A stretch of DNA of 5,993 nt from Thermotogae bacterium (GTDB lineage Bacteria > Thermotogota > Thermotogae > UBA12178): contig QNAP01000112.1 in the NCBI GenBank assembly GCA_003641795.1, positions 1 to 5,993 on the forward strand. The letters are read 5' to 3'. Of the stretch, positions 1-5,911 are shown one piece after another (positions within the stretch are counted from its first letter, which is position 1; the number at the start of each line of letters is the position of its first letter). Both the position numbers and the translations under genes were made by a program. Below the pieces are notes generated by a model that was not told the origin of the DNA, made no database searches, and worked only from the letters and a program-made list of their open reading frames with translations.

Positions 1-393
1 CTTTGGCACTGCGGTGTCGCTCCACACAATCTTTGGGACGGAAAATCTTTGAAGACATTGGACACCTATTTCGCCGACGGTAAAGGTGTCACCGTGGGGT
101 TTGTCTTGAAACCTGGGCCGGTTACCATCGCACGTATCGACTACATTCGCGGTTTATGGCATCTCTTCTTGGCAAAAGGGGAAGCCATACCCACAGAGCA
201 AGAACTCAAGGGTACCTACGTCAAAGTGAAAGTGGAAAATCCTCTGGGGTTCGTAAAAAAACTTGTCAATAGTGGTTTTGCCCATCATGTCGTTATGGCA
301 TACGGGGATCATTTTGAACTTTTCCAAAACCTCGCTGAGCTGAAAGGATGGAGAGTCCATGAACCAGAAGGTGAGAGTGGAAAAAACGGATAA
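1..393 (+). CDS. FucI/AraA-type aldose-ketose isomerase, C-terminal part (5' end outside window)
   Basis: The frame is open from the first base, so this is the last ~130 residues of a larger protein; the internal TTG at 49 is not a credible start. The visible part begins LWHCGVAP, resembling the HCG-type motif of the L-fucose/L-arabinose isomerase superfamily, and continues with the β-rich C-terminal domain (GVTVGFVLKPGPVTIARI). Near the end is GFAHHVVMAYG (HH codons at 283-288), which matches the AHHTV segment of AraA-type enzymes carrying a histidine ligand of the catalytic Mn2+. These enzymes interconvert aldoses and ketoses in the cytoplasm. The gene overlaps the next one by 35 bases, so it should act on the sugar the glycosidase releases. 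From memory, some sulfoglycolysis clusters use an isomerase of this superfamily to make sulfofructose; the substrate here is inference. Family assignment is firm, specificity is not. Confidence 0.85.
   Translation, partial: LWHCGVAPHNLWDGKSLKTLDTYFADGKGVTVGFVLKPGPVTIARIDYIRGLWHLFLAKGEAIPTEQELKGTYVKVKVENPLGFVKKLVNSGFAHHVVMAYGDHFELFQNLAELKGWRVHEPEGESGKNG
350..353 (+). promoter_or_regulatory. Ribosome binding site for the GH31 gene, inside the isomerase gene
   Basis: GGAG lies five bases before the ATG at 359. It sits in the 3' end of the isomerase frame and supports the ATG over the in-frame GTG at 371. The 35-base overlap suggests translational coupling of the two proteins. Confidence 0.6.
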
Positions 394-2278
394 CCGTATC
401 CTCGTAAAGATCGGCAACAAGCTACTCTTTCGTGGAGACGCTTTCCAGGCAAAAGGAAAAGTTCACATTCGCGATGTGCACGGCCATTGTAGAATCAAGG
501 AACGTCTTTATCCGCTGGTTAGACTTCCGCATGATCGGATGGAATTGGTCTCCAATGATCCCGTCGTTATAAAATTCGAAGGTTCAAAGGAATTCAACCG
601 CTTATTCATAGAACTCGGGGCCTTTCCCAAAGAACGGATGCTTGGTGGAGGTGAGCAGTACTCTCGATTGAATCTGAAAGGTAAGAGATTTCCCATCTTC
701 GTTCAAGAGCAAGGTATCGGAAGAGGCTGGAACGCCATATCCCTCCTGGCAGCTTTGAAGGGTGTTCGGGGGAGCTGGTACTCAACCTATTTCCCTCAAC
801 CTATTTTCCTTTCCAGCGCTGGTTATGGAGTGATCGTTGATACCACCGCCACAGTCATTGCGGATTTCAGAAGAAGAGATCGCACAACCTTGGAGATCTG
901 GGACAATTGCTGCAATCTCGTCGTACTCGAAGGTTCTTTGGAGGAAATGGTAAGAAGGTTCCATCAACTCTACGGTTCCAAACCGGTGATGGAAGATTGG
1001 ATCTTCGGTGTGTGGTTAGCCAGTCAGGGAGGCATTTCAACCGCGGACAGAACTATTAAAACTGCTAAGAAATGGAGTATCCCTTTGACCGCCTTGTGGT
1101 GCCAAGACTGGTCAGGGAAGAATATCACTAAATTTGGGAGACAGGTCTACTGGAACTGGAGTTACGACAGCAAAGACTACGTCAACCTCCCAATTCACAT
1201 ACAAAGATGGAAAGAAGAAGGGATCCAATTCTTGGGTTACATCAATCCGTTTTTGGTGAAGGGAGGTCCTCTCTACCGTGAAGCAAGAGATAACGGATTC
1301 TTGGTGAAGAAGAAAAACGGCGAAGTGTACGATGTCGTGGTTACAACATTTCCAGCAGGAATGGTCGATTTGAGCAATCCCGAGGCCTATCGATGGTACA
1401 AAGAGATCATAAAACACAACATGGTAGGGATAGGCATGTCAGGATGGATGGCGGATTATGGCGAGTACTTGCCGGTGGATGCGCGCTTGATGAAAGGGAG
1501 TGGTTTGGAGTACCATAATCGTTACGTCCTCGAGTGGGCCAAACTCAACGCAGAAGCGGTAGAAGAAACGGAAAGTAACGCGATCTTCTTCATGCGGGCG
1601 GGTTATCTTGGATCGACCAAATACACGCCCTCGTACTGGGCTGGCGATCAGAACGTGGACTGGTCGAAAAGTGACGGTCTGCCCTCAGTAATTCCTGCTA
1701 TGATAAGCATGGGAATGTGTGGGGTTAAGCTTCCTCATTTCGATGCAGGAGGCTACACCTCGGTGTTATGGATGAAGCGCACTCCGGAATTGTTTATGAG
1801 GTGGGTGGAGATGGCGGCGTTTTCACCCATCATGAGAATACACCAAACCAACCGTCCTTCCAAGAACGTCCAATTCGATTCAAACGTGGAGATCCTCAGA
1901 CACTTTTCGAAGATGACCAGAGTCCACTACGAAATCAAAGATTACTTGAAACATTGTCTTGAAGCATCCATTCTTGAAAATCTTCCAATGGTCAGACACC
2001 TCGCGATTCACTACCCTGAAGATCCAAAGGTGTGGAATATCCAATACCAGTACCTTCTCGGGAGGGACTTACTGGTTGCACCCGTTATAAGACCAGGCGT
2101 AAGAAGCTGGAAGGTGTATCTTCCAAAGGACAGGTGGGTACACGTCTGGTCTGAGAAGAGGTTTGAAGGAGGCTGGGTGGAAGTAGAAGTTCCTCTCGGA
2201 AAGCCTCCCGTCTTTGTAAGGGAAGATTCGCATTTCACCTCAAGTATCTTAGCGCTTAAATATTCTAAAATCTTCTAA
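359..2278 (+). CDS. yihQ: GH31 α-glycosidase of the sulfoquinovosidase (YihQ) type
   Basis: A 639-residue retaining α-glycosidase, close to the ~678 of E. coli YihQ; no signal peptide, so cytoplasmic. Residues 1-~210 are the N-terminal β-domain with GGGEQYSRLNLKGKRFP (96-112, YihQ: GCGEQFSYFDLRGKPFP). The (β/α)8 barrel runs ~212-540 and the C-terminal β-domains start around YLLGRDLLVAPV (565-576). By alignment to YihQ recalled from memory, the nucleophile is D366 (GWMADYGEYLP, YihQ D405) and the acid/base is D430 (WAGDQNVDW, YihQ D472); intervals between these landmarks match YihQ exactly. Sulfonate-pocket residues Q262, Q288, W304 and Y508 of YihQ correspond to Q223, Q249, W265 and Y466. The key R301, however, corresponds to Q262, preceded by R261 (FGRQVYWNW against FGKRVMWNW). 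Known members release sulfoquinovose from its glycosides. YihQ-like ancestry is very likely; substrate is uncertain because of the Arg change. Confidence 0.93.
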   Translation: MNQKVRVEKTDNRILVKIGNKLLFRGDAFQAKGKVHIRDVHGHCRIKERLYPLVRLPHDRMELVSNDPVVIKFEGSKEFNRLFIELGAFPKERMLGGGEQYSRLNLKGKRFPIFVQEQGIGRGWNAISLLAALKGVRGSWYSTYFPQPIFLSSAGYGVIVDTTATVIADFRRRDRTTLEIWDNCCNLVVLEGSLEEMVRRFHQLYGSKPVMEDWIFGVWLASQGGISTADRTIKTAKKWSIPLTALWCQDWSGKNITKFGRQVYWNWSYDSKDYVNLPIHIQRWKEEGIQFLGYINPFLVKGGPLYREARDNGFLVKKKNGEVYDVVVTTFPAGMVDLSNPEAYRWYKEIIKHNMVGIGMSGWMADYGEYLPVDARLMKGSGLEYHNRYVLEWAKLNAEAVEETESNAIFFMRAGYLGSTKYTPSYWAGDQNVDWSKSDGLPSVIPAMISMGMCGVKLPHFDAGGYTSVLWMKRTPELFMRWVEMAAFSPIMRIHQTNRPSKNVQFDSNVEILRHFSKMTRVHYEIKDYLKHCLEASILENLPMVRHLAIHYPEDPKVWNIQYQYLLGRDLLVAPVIRPGVRSWKVYLPKDRWVHVWSEKRFEGGWVEVEVPLGKPPVFVREDSHFTSSILALKYSKIF

Positions 2279-2290
2279 ACGAGATCGTGA

Positions 2291-2299
2291 AGAGGAGGG
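2291..2299 (+). promoter_or_regulatory. Ribosome binding site for the symporter gene
   Basis: AGAGGAGGG ends nine bases before the ATG at 2309, a strong match to the anti-Shine-Dalgarno sequence. It lies in the 30-base gap after the GH31 stop; no promoter or terminator is visible in that gap, which fits one polycistronic mRNA. Confidence 0.75.
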
Positions 2300-2308
2300 T
2301 GCAAACCG

Positions 2309-3781
2309 ATGACAGAAAGAGCTATCGAATCCGAAGAGAGGGAAAGACTGAGTCTCAAAACGAAGATCGGTTACGGCATGGGAGATATCTACGGCGGTGG
2401 AGCCTTTGTGATCATCGGAACTTACTATTTGTACTTCCTAACAGACGTCCTGAGGATCAACCCTGCGCTCGCAGGAACAGTCATCATGATAAGCAAGATA
2501 TGGGACGCTATAACCGATCCACTAATGGGGATACTTTCGGATAGAACCAGAACACGATTTGGACGCAGAAGAATTTACTTCTTAATCGGGATACCTCTGA
2601 TCTTCATATCCTTCTTGCTACTTTGGTATCCGGTGGGTTTTGAAACTGAGGTTCAGCGATTCATTTACGCTCTGGTAAGTTACATGTTCTTTGCAACGGT
2701 TATCACCATGGTGATGGTACCTTACAACGCCCTCGCACCTGAGCTGACTCTTGACTACAACGAAAGAATCAACCTAACATCTTTTCGCATGTTCTTTTCA
2801 ATGTTTTCCTCGGTGGTGTGTGCCGTTCTTCCGCTGGAGGTAGTCAAGCGTTTCCCTTCGGTGAAGACAGGATACGTCACCATGGCCACTTTCTTTGGTC
2901 TTCTCTTTGCAATTCCGTTCATCTTCACCTTTTTAACCACTCGTGAAAGACCCGAGTTTTGGAATTCGACATCCAAGCTCAACTTCAAAGAGGATTTTTT
3001 GGAGCCTTTCAAAAACCGATCTTTCTTGATGGTCCTCTTCATGTACCTCTTCGGTTTTCTCACCATGGACATCGTAATGGCCATATTGATATACTTCACG
3101 ACTTACTATCTTGGGAAGGGTGGATTGACAAACTACGCCCTTGGTGTGCTTCTCATAACAGAAATACTCTTCATACCACTTTGGGCCTACATAGGAAGAC
3201 GCTTCGGAAAGCGCACGGCCTTTATAACGGGTGTCCTCATCTGGATGTTCGCGATGGCTCTGAGCTTTGTGATTGGGCCGAAGAGCACCACGACGGCAAT
3301 CTTCATCTTTTCTGCGATAGTCGGAATTGGAACTGGTGGGGTAATCGTGATGATTTACTCCATATTCGCCGACATTCCCGATGTGGACGAGCTCAAAACA
3401 GGCAAACGCAGGGAAGGTACTTACTCTGGTCTGTTCACATTCATGAGGAAACTCAGCTCGGCAGTAGGGTTGTTTCTGATTTCCAACATAATAGCTTTGG
3501 CTGGGTACATACCCCCTAGAGAGGAGGTCGTGAACGGAACGGCCAAGATGGTGGAGCAGACACAAACCCCTCAATTTATTCTCGCTCTTCGGATCGTATT
3601 TGCAGTACTGCCGATTGGAATCCTAACTTTGTGCCTTATAGCGGCTGTGAAATATCCCCTCACCCGAAAACTACACGAAAAGCTGAAGCATTTACTCGAA
3701 CTCAAGAGACAGAAAGTTGCGCTCGGAGACGAATGGACAGAAGAGGAAGAAAAGCTCAAAAAACTGCTCGTTGGTCGATAA
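2309..3781 (+). CDS. GPH-family (MelB/YihO/YihP-like) sugar:cation symporter
   Basis: A 490-residue, very hydrophobic protein with about 12 membrane segments between residues ~23 and ~447. The glycoside-pentoside-hexuronide signature is plain: KIWDAITDPLMG (64-74), where D66 and D70 match the MelB aspartates that bind the coupling cation, followed by the loop SDRTRTRFGRRRIY (77-90). D26 in GYGMGD corresponds to the helix I aspartate of MelB. The central cytoplasmic loop motif D-E-L-K-T-G-K-R-R-E-G-T-Y-S-G (360-374) is also present. Such proteins import sugars or glycosides with Na+ or H+. E. coli pairs YihQ with the family members YihO and YihP, so position directly behind a YihQ-like gene points to uptake of the glycoside or of the free sugar. 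A charged tail of about 40 residues (451-490, Lys/Glu rich, helical) extends the usual length. Start is fixed by the strong upstream ribosome site. Confidence 0.93.
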   Translation: MTERAIESEERERLSLKTKIGYGMGDIYGGGAFVIIGTYYLYFLTDVLRINPALAGTVIMISKIWDAITDPLMGILSDRTRTRFGRRRIYFLIGIPLIFISFLLLWYPVGFETEVQRFIYALVSYMFFATVITMVMVPYNALAPELTLDYNERINLTSFRMFFSMFSSVVCAVLPLEVVKRFPSVKTGYVTMATFFGLLFAIPFIFTFLTTRERPEFWNSTSKLNFKEDFLEPFKNRSFLMVLFMYLFGFLTMDIVMAILIYFTTYYLGKGGLTNYALGVLLITEILFIPLWAYIGRRFGKRTAFITGVLIWMFAMALSFVIGPKSTTTAIFIFSAIVGIGTGGVIVMIYSIFADIPDVDELKTGKRREGTYSGLFTFMRKLSSAVGLFLISNIIALAGYIPPREEVVNGTAKMVEQTQTPQFILALRIVFAVLPIGILTLCLIAAVKYPLTRKLHEKLKHLLELKRQKVALGDEWTEEEEKLKKLLVGR

Positions 3782-3794
3782 AATTCCTAAAATT
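3782..3794. other. 13-base convergent gap without a clear terminator
   Basis: The symporter stop (TAA, + strand) and the regulator stop (TAG, - strand) face each other across 13 AT-rich bases. I see no GC-rich stem with a U-tract on either strand here. AATTCC at 3783-3788 could pair with GGAATT about 30 bases on, inside the regulator gene, but that is weak. Confidence 0.5.
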
Positions 3795-4466
3795 CTAAAG
3801 TTCAAGGTGCTCCCTTATGGAATTGTAATGAATTCTTAAAGCCTGTACGAGTTTTTCACCATTTCTTTGAGCTACTGCACGAAAGATACGCTTGTGGTTT
3901 TCAACAGCCCTCTTCTGGTAACCGTTATCCCACAGGTAATCACGCTTGAGAACTAACCAAATACGACTTTTCATGTAGTTCGTCAAGTGGTCCAGAAAAT
4001 CGTAAACTATGGAGTTCCTGCACGATTGCGCATAAATATGGTGAAACTTCACATCGGCTTCGATTACCTCACGGATGTTCCCCTGCAGAAAGTTCAACTC
4101 CATACTGTGGAGAGTTGACTCCATATCTTGAATCATCTGATGAGTGAATTTGTCCAAAAAGAAGGTGGCTATCGCGATTTCTAAAAGTTCACGAGCTTCT
4201 ATGAGTTCGTCCAGATCATACTCTATGGCTCCGTTTTCTTGGAAAGATTCTTCCAGAGCCGGCAGCTTCAACACATAGTTACCACTGCCCTGACGGCTTT
4301 CCACCACTCCGATTGCTTTCAAGTAACTGATAGCTTCTCTGACGATGATTCTGGAAACGCCGAACCGTTCTGACAACGCACGTTCTGTGGGAAGCCTGTC
4401 ACCCACATTCAAGCCTTCCATCACTATGAGGTTTTTAATTTTCTCCACTATTTCTTTGCTCTTCAC
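3795..4466 (-). CDS. GntR-family transcription regulator, FadR subfamily (FCD domain)
   Basis: A 223-residue protein of typical FadR-subfamily length. Residues ~4-67 form the winged helix-turn-helix, with the signature GDRLPTERALSERFGVSR (22-39), then IVREAISYLKAIGVVESRQG and GSGNYV. Residues ~85-220 are an all-helical FCD ligand domain. D138, H142, H191 and H213 occupy the places of the metal-binding Asp and three His seen in many FCD proteins, and R91 is in the usual ligand-facing helix. Such regulators usually bind small carboxylates, sugar acids or related anions and release DNA. The start is GTG at 4466; an in-frame TGA lies eight codons upstream and no other start precedes the DNA-binding domain, though the ribosome site (AGGA) is close and weak. 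It converges on the sugar operon and follows ilvE. Regulating the sugar operon is the natural guess, but no target site there is in view. Confidence 0.93.
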   Translation of the reverse strand: MKSKEIVEKIKNLIVMEGLNVGDRLPTERALSERFGVSRIIVREAISYLKAIGVVESRQGSGNYVLKLPALEESFQENGAIEYDLDELIEARELLEIAIATFFLDKFTHQMIQDMESTLHSMELNFLQGNIREVIEADVKFHHIYAQSCRNSIVYDFLDHLTNYMKSRIWLVLKRDYLWDNGYQKRAVENHKRIFRAVAQRNGEKLVQALRIHYNSIREHLEL

Positions 4467-4501
4467 GTTCCTATCACTCGCTTTTGATCAGTCTAAGTCA
4501 T

Positions 4502-4530
4502 ATATTATCACGTGCAGAGCACATCATCAA
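4502..4530 (-). promoter_or_regulatory. Putative sigma-70-like promoter of the GntR regulator
   Basis: On the - strand, TTGATG (4530-4525) is followed by a 17-base spacer and TAATAT (4507-4502; the overlapping GATAAT is an alternative -10). A T-rich run lies just upstream of the -35 box. This gives a leader of roughly 30 bases before the GTG at 4466. It would allow expression of the regulator apart from ilvE. Confidence 0.5.
4512..4522. promoter_or_regulatory. Inverted repeat GTGC-AGA-GCAC in the regulator's promoter spacer
   Basis: A perfect 4-base dyad around a 3-base centre lies between the -35 and -10 boxes of the putative promoter. Position and symmetry suit an autoregulatory operator for a dimeric GntR protein, but it is short and could be chance. 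Confidence 0.35.
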
Positions 4531-4587
4531 AGACAAAAAATGGCGCGATCCTTCAAAATGAATGGCTCGACTTCAAACTCCGCTTCT

Positions 4588-5508
4588 TCAATATACCCCC
4601 ACGTTCCAGTGTCGATATTTTTTGAGTCTTCCGCGCACCGCTTGCTGGAAGAGTTCACGCAATTTCGCGGTGATGGGACCCATTTTGCCATCTCCGATGG
4701 GTCTGTGATCAACGCGAGTGACGGCAGTAAGCTGCGCTGCAGTTCCCGTTAAGAAGAATTCATCACAGATGTAGACTTCTGTACGGTCGATGGGTCTTTC
4801 TATAACCTGGAGTCCCAGCTCCTCCTTTGCGAGCTCGATTACACTCCGCCGAGTGATGCCTTCCAAGATGTTTTCAGTAACGGGTGGGGTTATGAGAACC
4901 CCGTCACGCACCATGAAGATGTTCTCCGCACTCCCCTCTGATAAATGGCCATCTTGGGTTAAAACCAGGGCTTCATCGAATCCCGCGCGCATCGCGTCCG
5001 TTTTGATCAGTGCGGAATTGACGTAAGCACCACTAATTTTGCCACGAGCGGGAATAGTGTTGTCGTCGATACGCCTCCAGCTTGAGACGGTGACATGCGC
5101 ATCAGTGTCGTTAGCAACATAACGGTCGAAGGGAATGGAGAAGATGGTGATTTCATCTGTAAGATCGTGGAGACGCACGCCGATAACTTCATCGGCTTTG
5201 TAAGCCAAAGGACGAACGTACACATCACAGCGATATCCTTCGGTTCGCAGAAGTTTCTTCGTGATTTCGATGAGGTCTTCTGGTGTTTGATTCAGTGCCA
5301 TGCACAGCAGTTTAGCCGACTGGAGCAACCGACGGTAGTGATCGAGGGGTCGGAACAAGAAGAGTTGCTCCTCCTCATCGTTCCAGTACGCTCTAATGCC
5401 GCCGAAAACCGCCGTGCCGTAGTTCAGTGCGTGGGTCATCACACCCACTTTAGCTTCCGAGTAAGGCACGATCTCACCCTTGAAATAAGCGTATTTAGGT
5501 AGAATCAC
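4588..5508 (-). CDS. ilvE: Branched-chain-amino-acid aminotransferase (class IV PLP enzyme)
   Basis: A 306-residue fold-type IV aminotransferase, the normal length for bacterial IlvE (E. coli 309). It performs the reversible last step of Leu, Ile and Val synthesis, moving the amino group between glutamate and the branched 2-oxo acids in the cytoplasm. Motifs in order: THALNYGTAVFGGIRAY (25-41), VYVRPLAYK (96-104), IPARGKISGAYVNSALIK (152-169) with K157 as the expected Schiff-base lysine, LSEGSAENIF (189-198) with its conserved glutamate, EGITRRSVIELA (216-227), and FLTGTAAQLTAV (252-263), whose GTA turn holds the cofactor phosphate. The start is GTG at 5508, chosen because GGAGGT stands seven bases upstream and the alignment to family N termini begins here. 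Substrate range (branched-chain or broader) cannot be settled from sequence alone. It is not an obvious partner of the sugar genes; ilvE and the regulator may share a transcript across the 121-base gap. Confidence 0.93.
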   Translation of the reverse strand: MILPKYAYFKGEIVPYSEAKVGVMTHALNYGTAVFGGIRAYWNDEEEQLFLFRPLDHYRRLLQSAKLLCMALNQTPEDLIEITKKLLRTEGYRCDVYVRPLAYKADEVIGVRLHDLTDEITIFSIPFDRYVANDTDAHVTVSSWRRIDDNTIPARGKISGAYVNSALIKTDAMRAGFDEALVLTQDGHLSEGSAENIFMVRDGVLITPPVTENILEGITRRSVIELAKEELGLQVIERPIDRTEVYICDEFFLTGTAAQLTAVTRVDHRPIGDGKMGPITAKLRELFQQAVRGRLKKYRHWNVGVY

Positions 5509-5515
5509 AACCCTG

Positions 5516-5521
5516 ACCTCC
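5516..5521 (-). promoter_or_regulatory. Ribosome binding site of ilvE
   Basis: GGAGGT on the - strand is a full match to the anti-Shine-Dalgarno core, seven bases before the GTG at 5508. It decides the start codon, since no ATG is available nearby. Confidence 0.75.
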
Positions 5522-5561
5522 CTTCAGATGTCTGACCGTGGTGTTGGAAGCTTTGACTCTC

Positions 5562-5591
5562 ATTATACACCTTTGAAGTGGCACATGACAC
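5562..5591 (-). promoter_or_regulatory. Putative ilvE promoter
   Basis: A perfect TATAAT (5567-5562, - strand) lies 18 bases after GTGTCA (5591-5586; four of six matches to TTGACA). The predicted leader is about 45 bases, too short for a T-box or peptide-based attenuator. The -35 box overlaps the edge of the dyad at 5576-5608. Confidence 0.65.
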
Positions 5592-5608
5592 GCAGATATG
5601 TACCACTT
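5576..5608. promoter_or_regulatory. 11-base dyad over the ilvE -35 region, possible operator
   Basis: Left arm AAGTGGCACAT (5576-5586) and right arm ATGTACCACTT (5598-5608) are complementary at 10 of 11 positions around an 11-base centre. The arm centres are 22 bases apart, about two helical turns, as expected for a dimeric regulator touching one DNA face. The left arm lies within the promoter spacer. Confidence 0.5.
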
Positions 5609-5627
5609 AGGAGCAAACAAGATAACG

Positions 5628-5641
5628 TTCGTACTTACGAA
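5628..5641. promoter_or_regulatory. 14-base palindrome TTCGTA-CT-TACGAA
   Basis: Perfect 6-base arms with a 2-base centre, upstream of ilvE. On the + strand a TACAAT box at 5659-5664 follows at promoter-like distance, but its -35 match is poor. The site could be an operator for ilvE or for a rightward transcript; function unknown. Confidence 0.35.
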
Positions 5642-5680
5642 ACCACATAACGGCTGTGTACAATAATTGCTGTAAAAATG

Positions 5681-5738
5681 AAAAAGGCCCTGTATCCCTG
5701 TAGAATAAAAGAAACCCTCACTCTAAAAGAGGGATACA
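5681..5738 (-). terminator. Inverted repeat with trailing U-run on the - strand, possible terminator
   Basis: TGTATCCCT (5691-5699) and AGGGATACA (5730-5738) form perfect 9-base arms around a 30-base loop. On the - strand the structure is followed by GGGCC and five U (5685-5681). An inner pair, CCCTC (5715-5719) with GAGGG (5729-5733), competes for the same bases. The long loop and the five-base gap before the U-run make it an atypical terminator. Confidence 0.3.
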
Positions 5739-5746
5739 AGACCATG

Positions 5747-5775
5747 AAAAAGTATCTCTCCTTTCCTGGAGAGAT
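5747..5775 (-). terminator. Intrinsic terminator-like hairpin, - strand
   Basis: On the - strand, ATCTCTCC (5775-5768) pairs perfectly with GGAGAGAT (5761-5754) around a 6-base loop, then AC and five U follow (5751-5747). It would stop leftward transcription arriving from beyond the right edge, insulating ilvE. CTGGAG copies upstream on the same strand can pair with part of the 5' arm (see findings). Confidence 0.45.
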
Positions 5776-5808
5776 TATACTCCAGTTTCTCCAGCTCGCG
5801 AAGAGTAC

Positions 5809-5841
5809 AGAGGAGTTCACATTGCAAAATGCTTGTTGTGC
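5809..5841. repeat. 33-base direct repeat, copy 1
   Basis: Matches copy 2 at 5961-5993 at 31 of 33 positions (differences at 5815/5967 and 5827/5979). The core reads TTCACATTGC then ATGCTTGTTGTGC. Similarity weakly extends leftwards to CGCGAAGA at 5797 (copy 2: 5950) with one gap. Unit period is 152 bases. Confidence 0.8.
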
Positions 5842-5880
5842 TTCGCTTTTTCCTCGCTCGCACTCACAAACGGACGAAAG
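5842..5880. repeat. Degenerate internal repeat, copy A
   Basis: TCGCTTTTT-CCTCG followed by TCGCA and an AC-rich stretch; resembles copy B at 5912-5951 with several changes and small indels, about 70 bases apart. Biased, low-complexity composition (CTCGC, CTCAC). Confidence 0.5.
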
Positions 5881-5911
5881 TGACGAATCCCTCACGCTCA
5901 CACAGCTTGCA

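Larger units (their letters stand above)
4467..4587 (-). other. Intergenic region between ilvE and the regulator
   Basis: The 121 bases hold the regulator's promoter and dyad. A run of six U (from 4540 to 4535 on the - strand) follows GGATCGCGCC, but no matching stem arm is found, so I do not call an ilvE terminator. Confidence 0.5.

Noticed and set aside
49..393. Stand-alone 114-residue protein starting at TTG 49
   Set aside because: The frame is open and family-like upstream to base 1 (LWHCGVAP), so this is the tail of a larger isomerase.
2933..3574. 213-residue open frame on the - strand within the symporter gene, and similar long antisense frames
   Set aside because: The + strand reading has clear GPH family motifs throughout; the antisense frame has no family features and no ribosome site.
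4531..4555. ilvE terminator ending in six U on the - strand
   Set aside because: The GC-rich bases before the U-run (GGATCGCGCC) have no complementary arm nearby.
5576..5620. T-box riboswitch for ilvE (AAGTGGTAC on the - strand recalls part of the T-box)
   Set aside because: The full T-box sequence is absent, the match is explained by the dyad, no terminator with a U-run follows, and the ilvE -10 box lies inside the would-be leader.
5774..5779. TATAAT on the - strand as a promoter
   Set aside because: No acceptable -35 box 16-18 bases upstream, and the hexamer lies at the base of the terminator-like hairpin.
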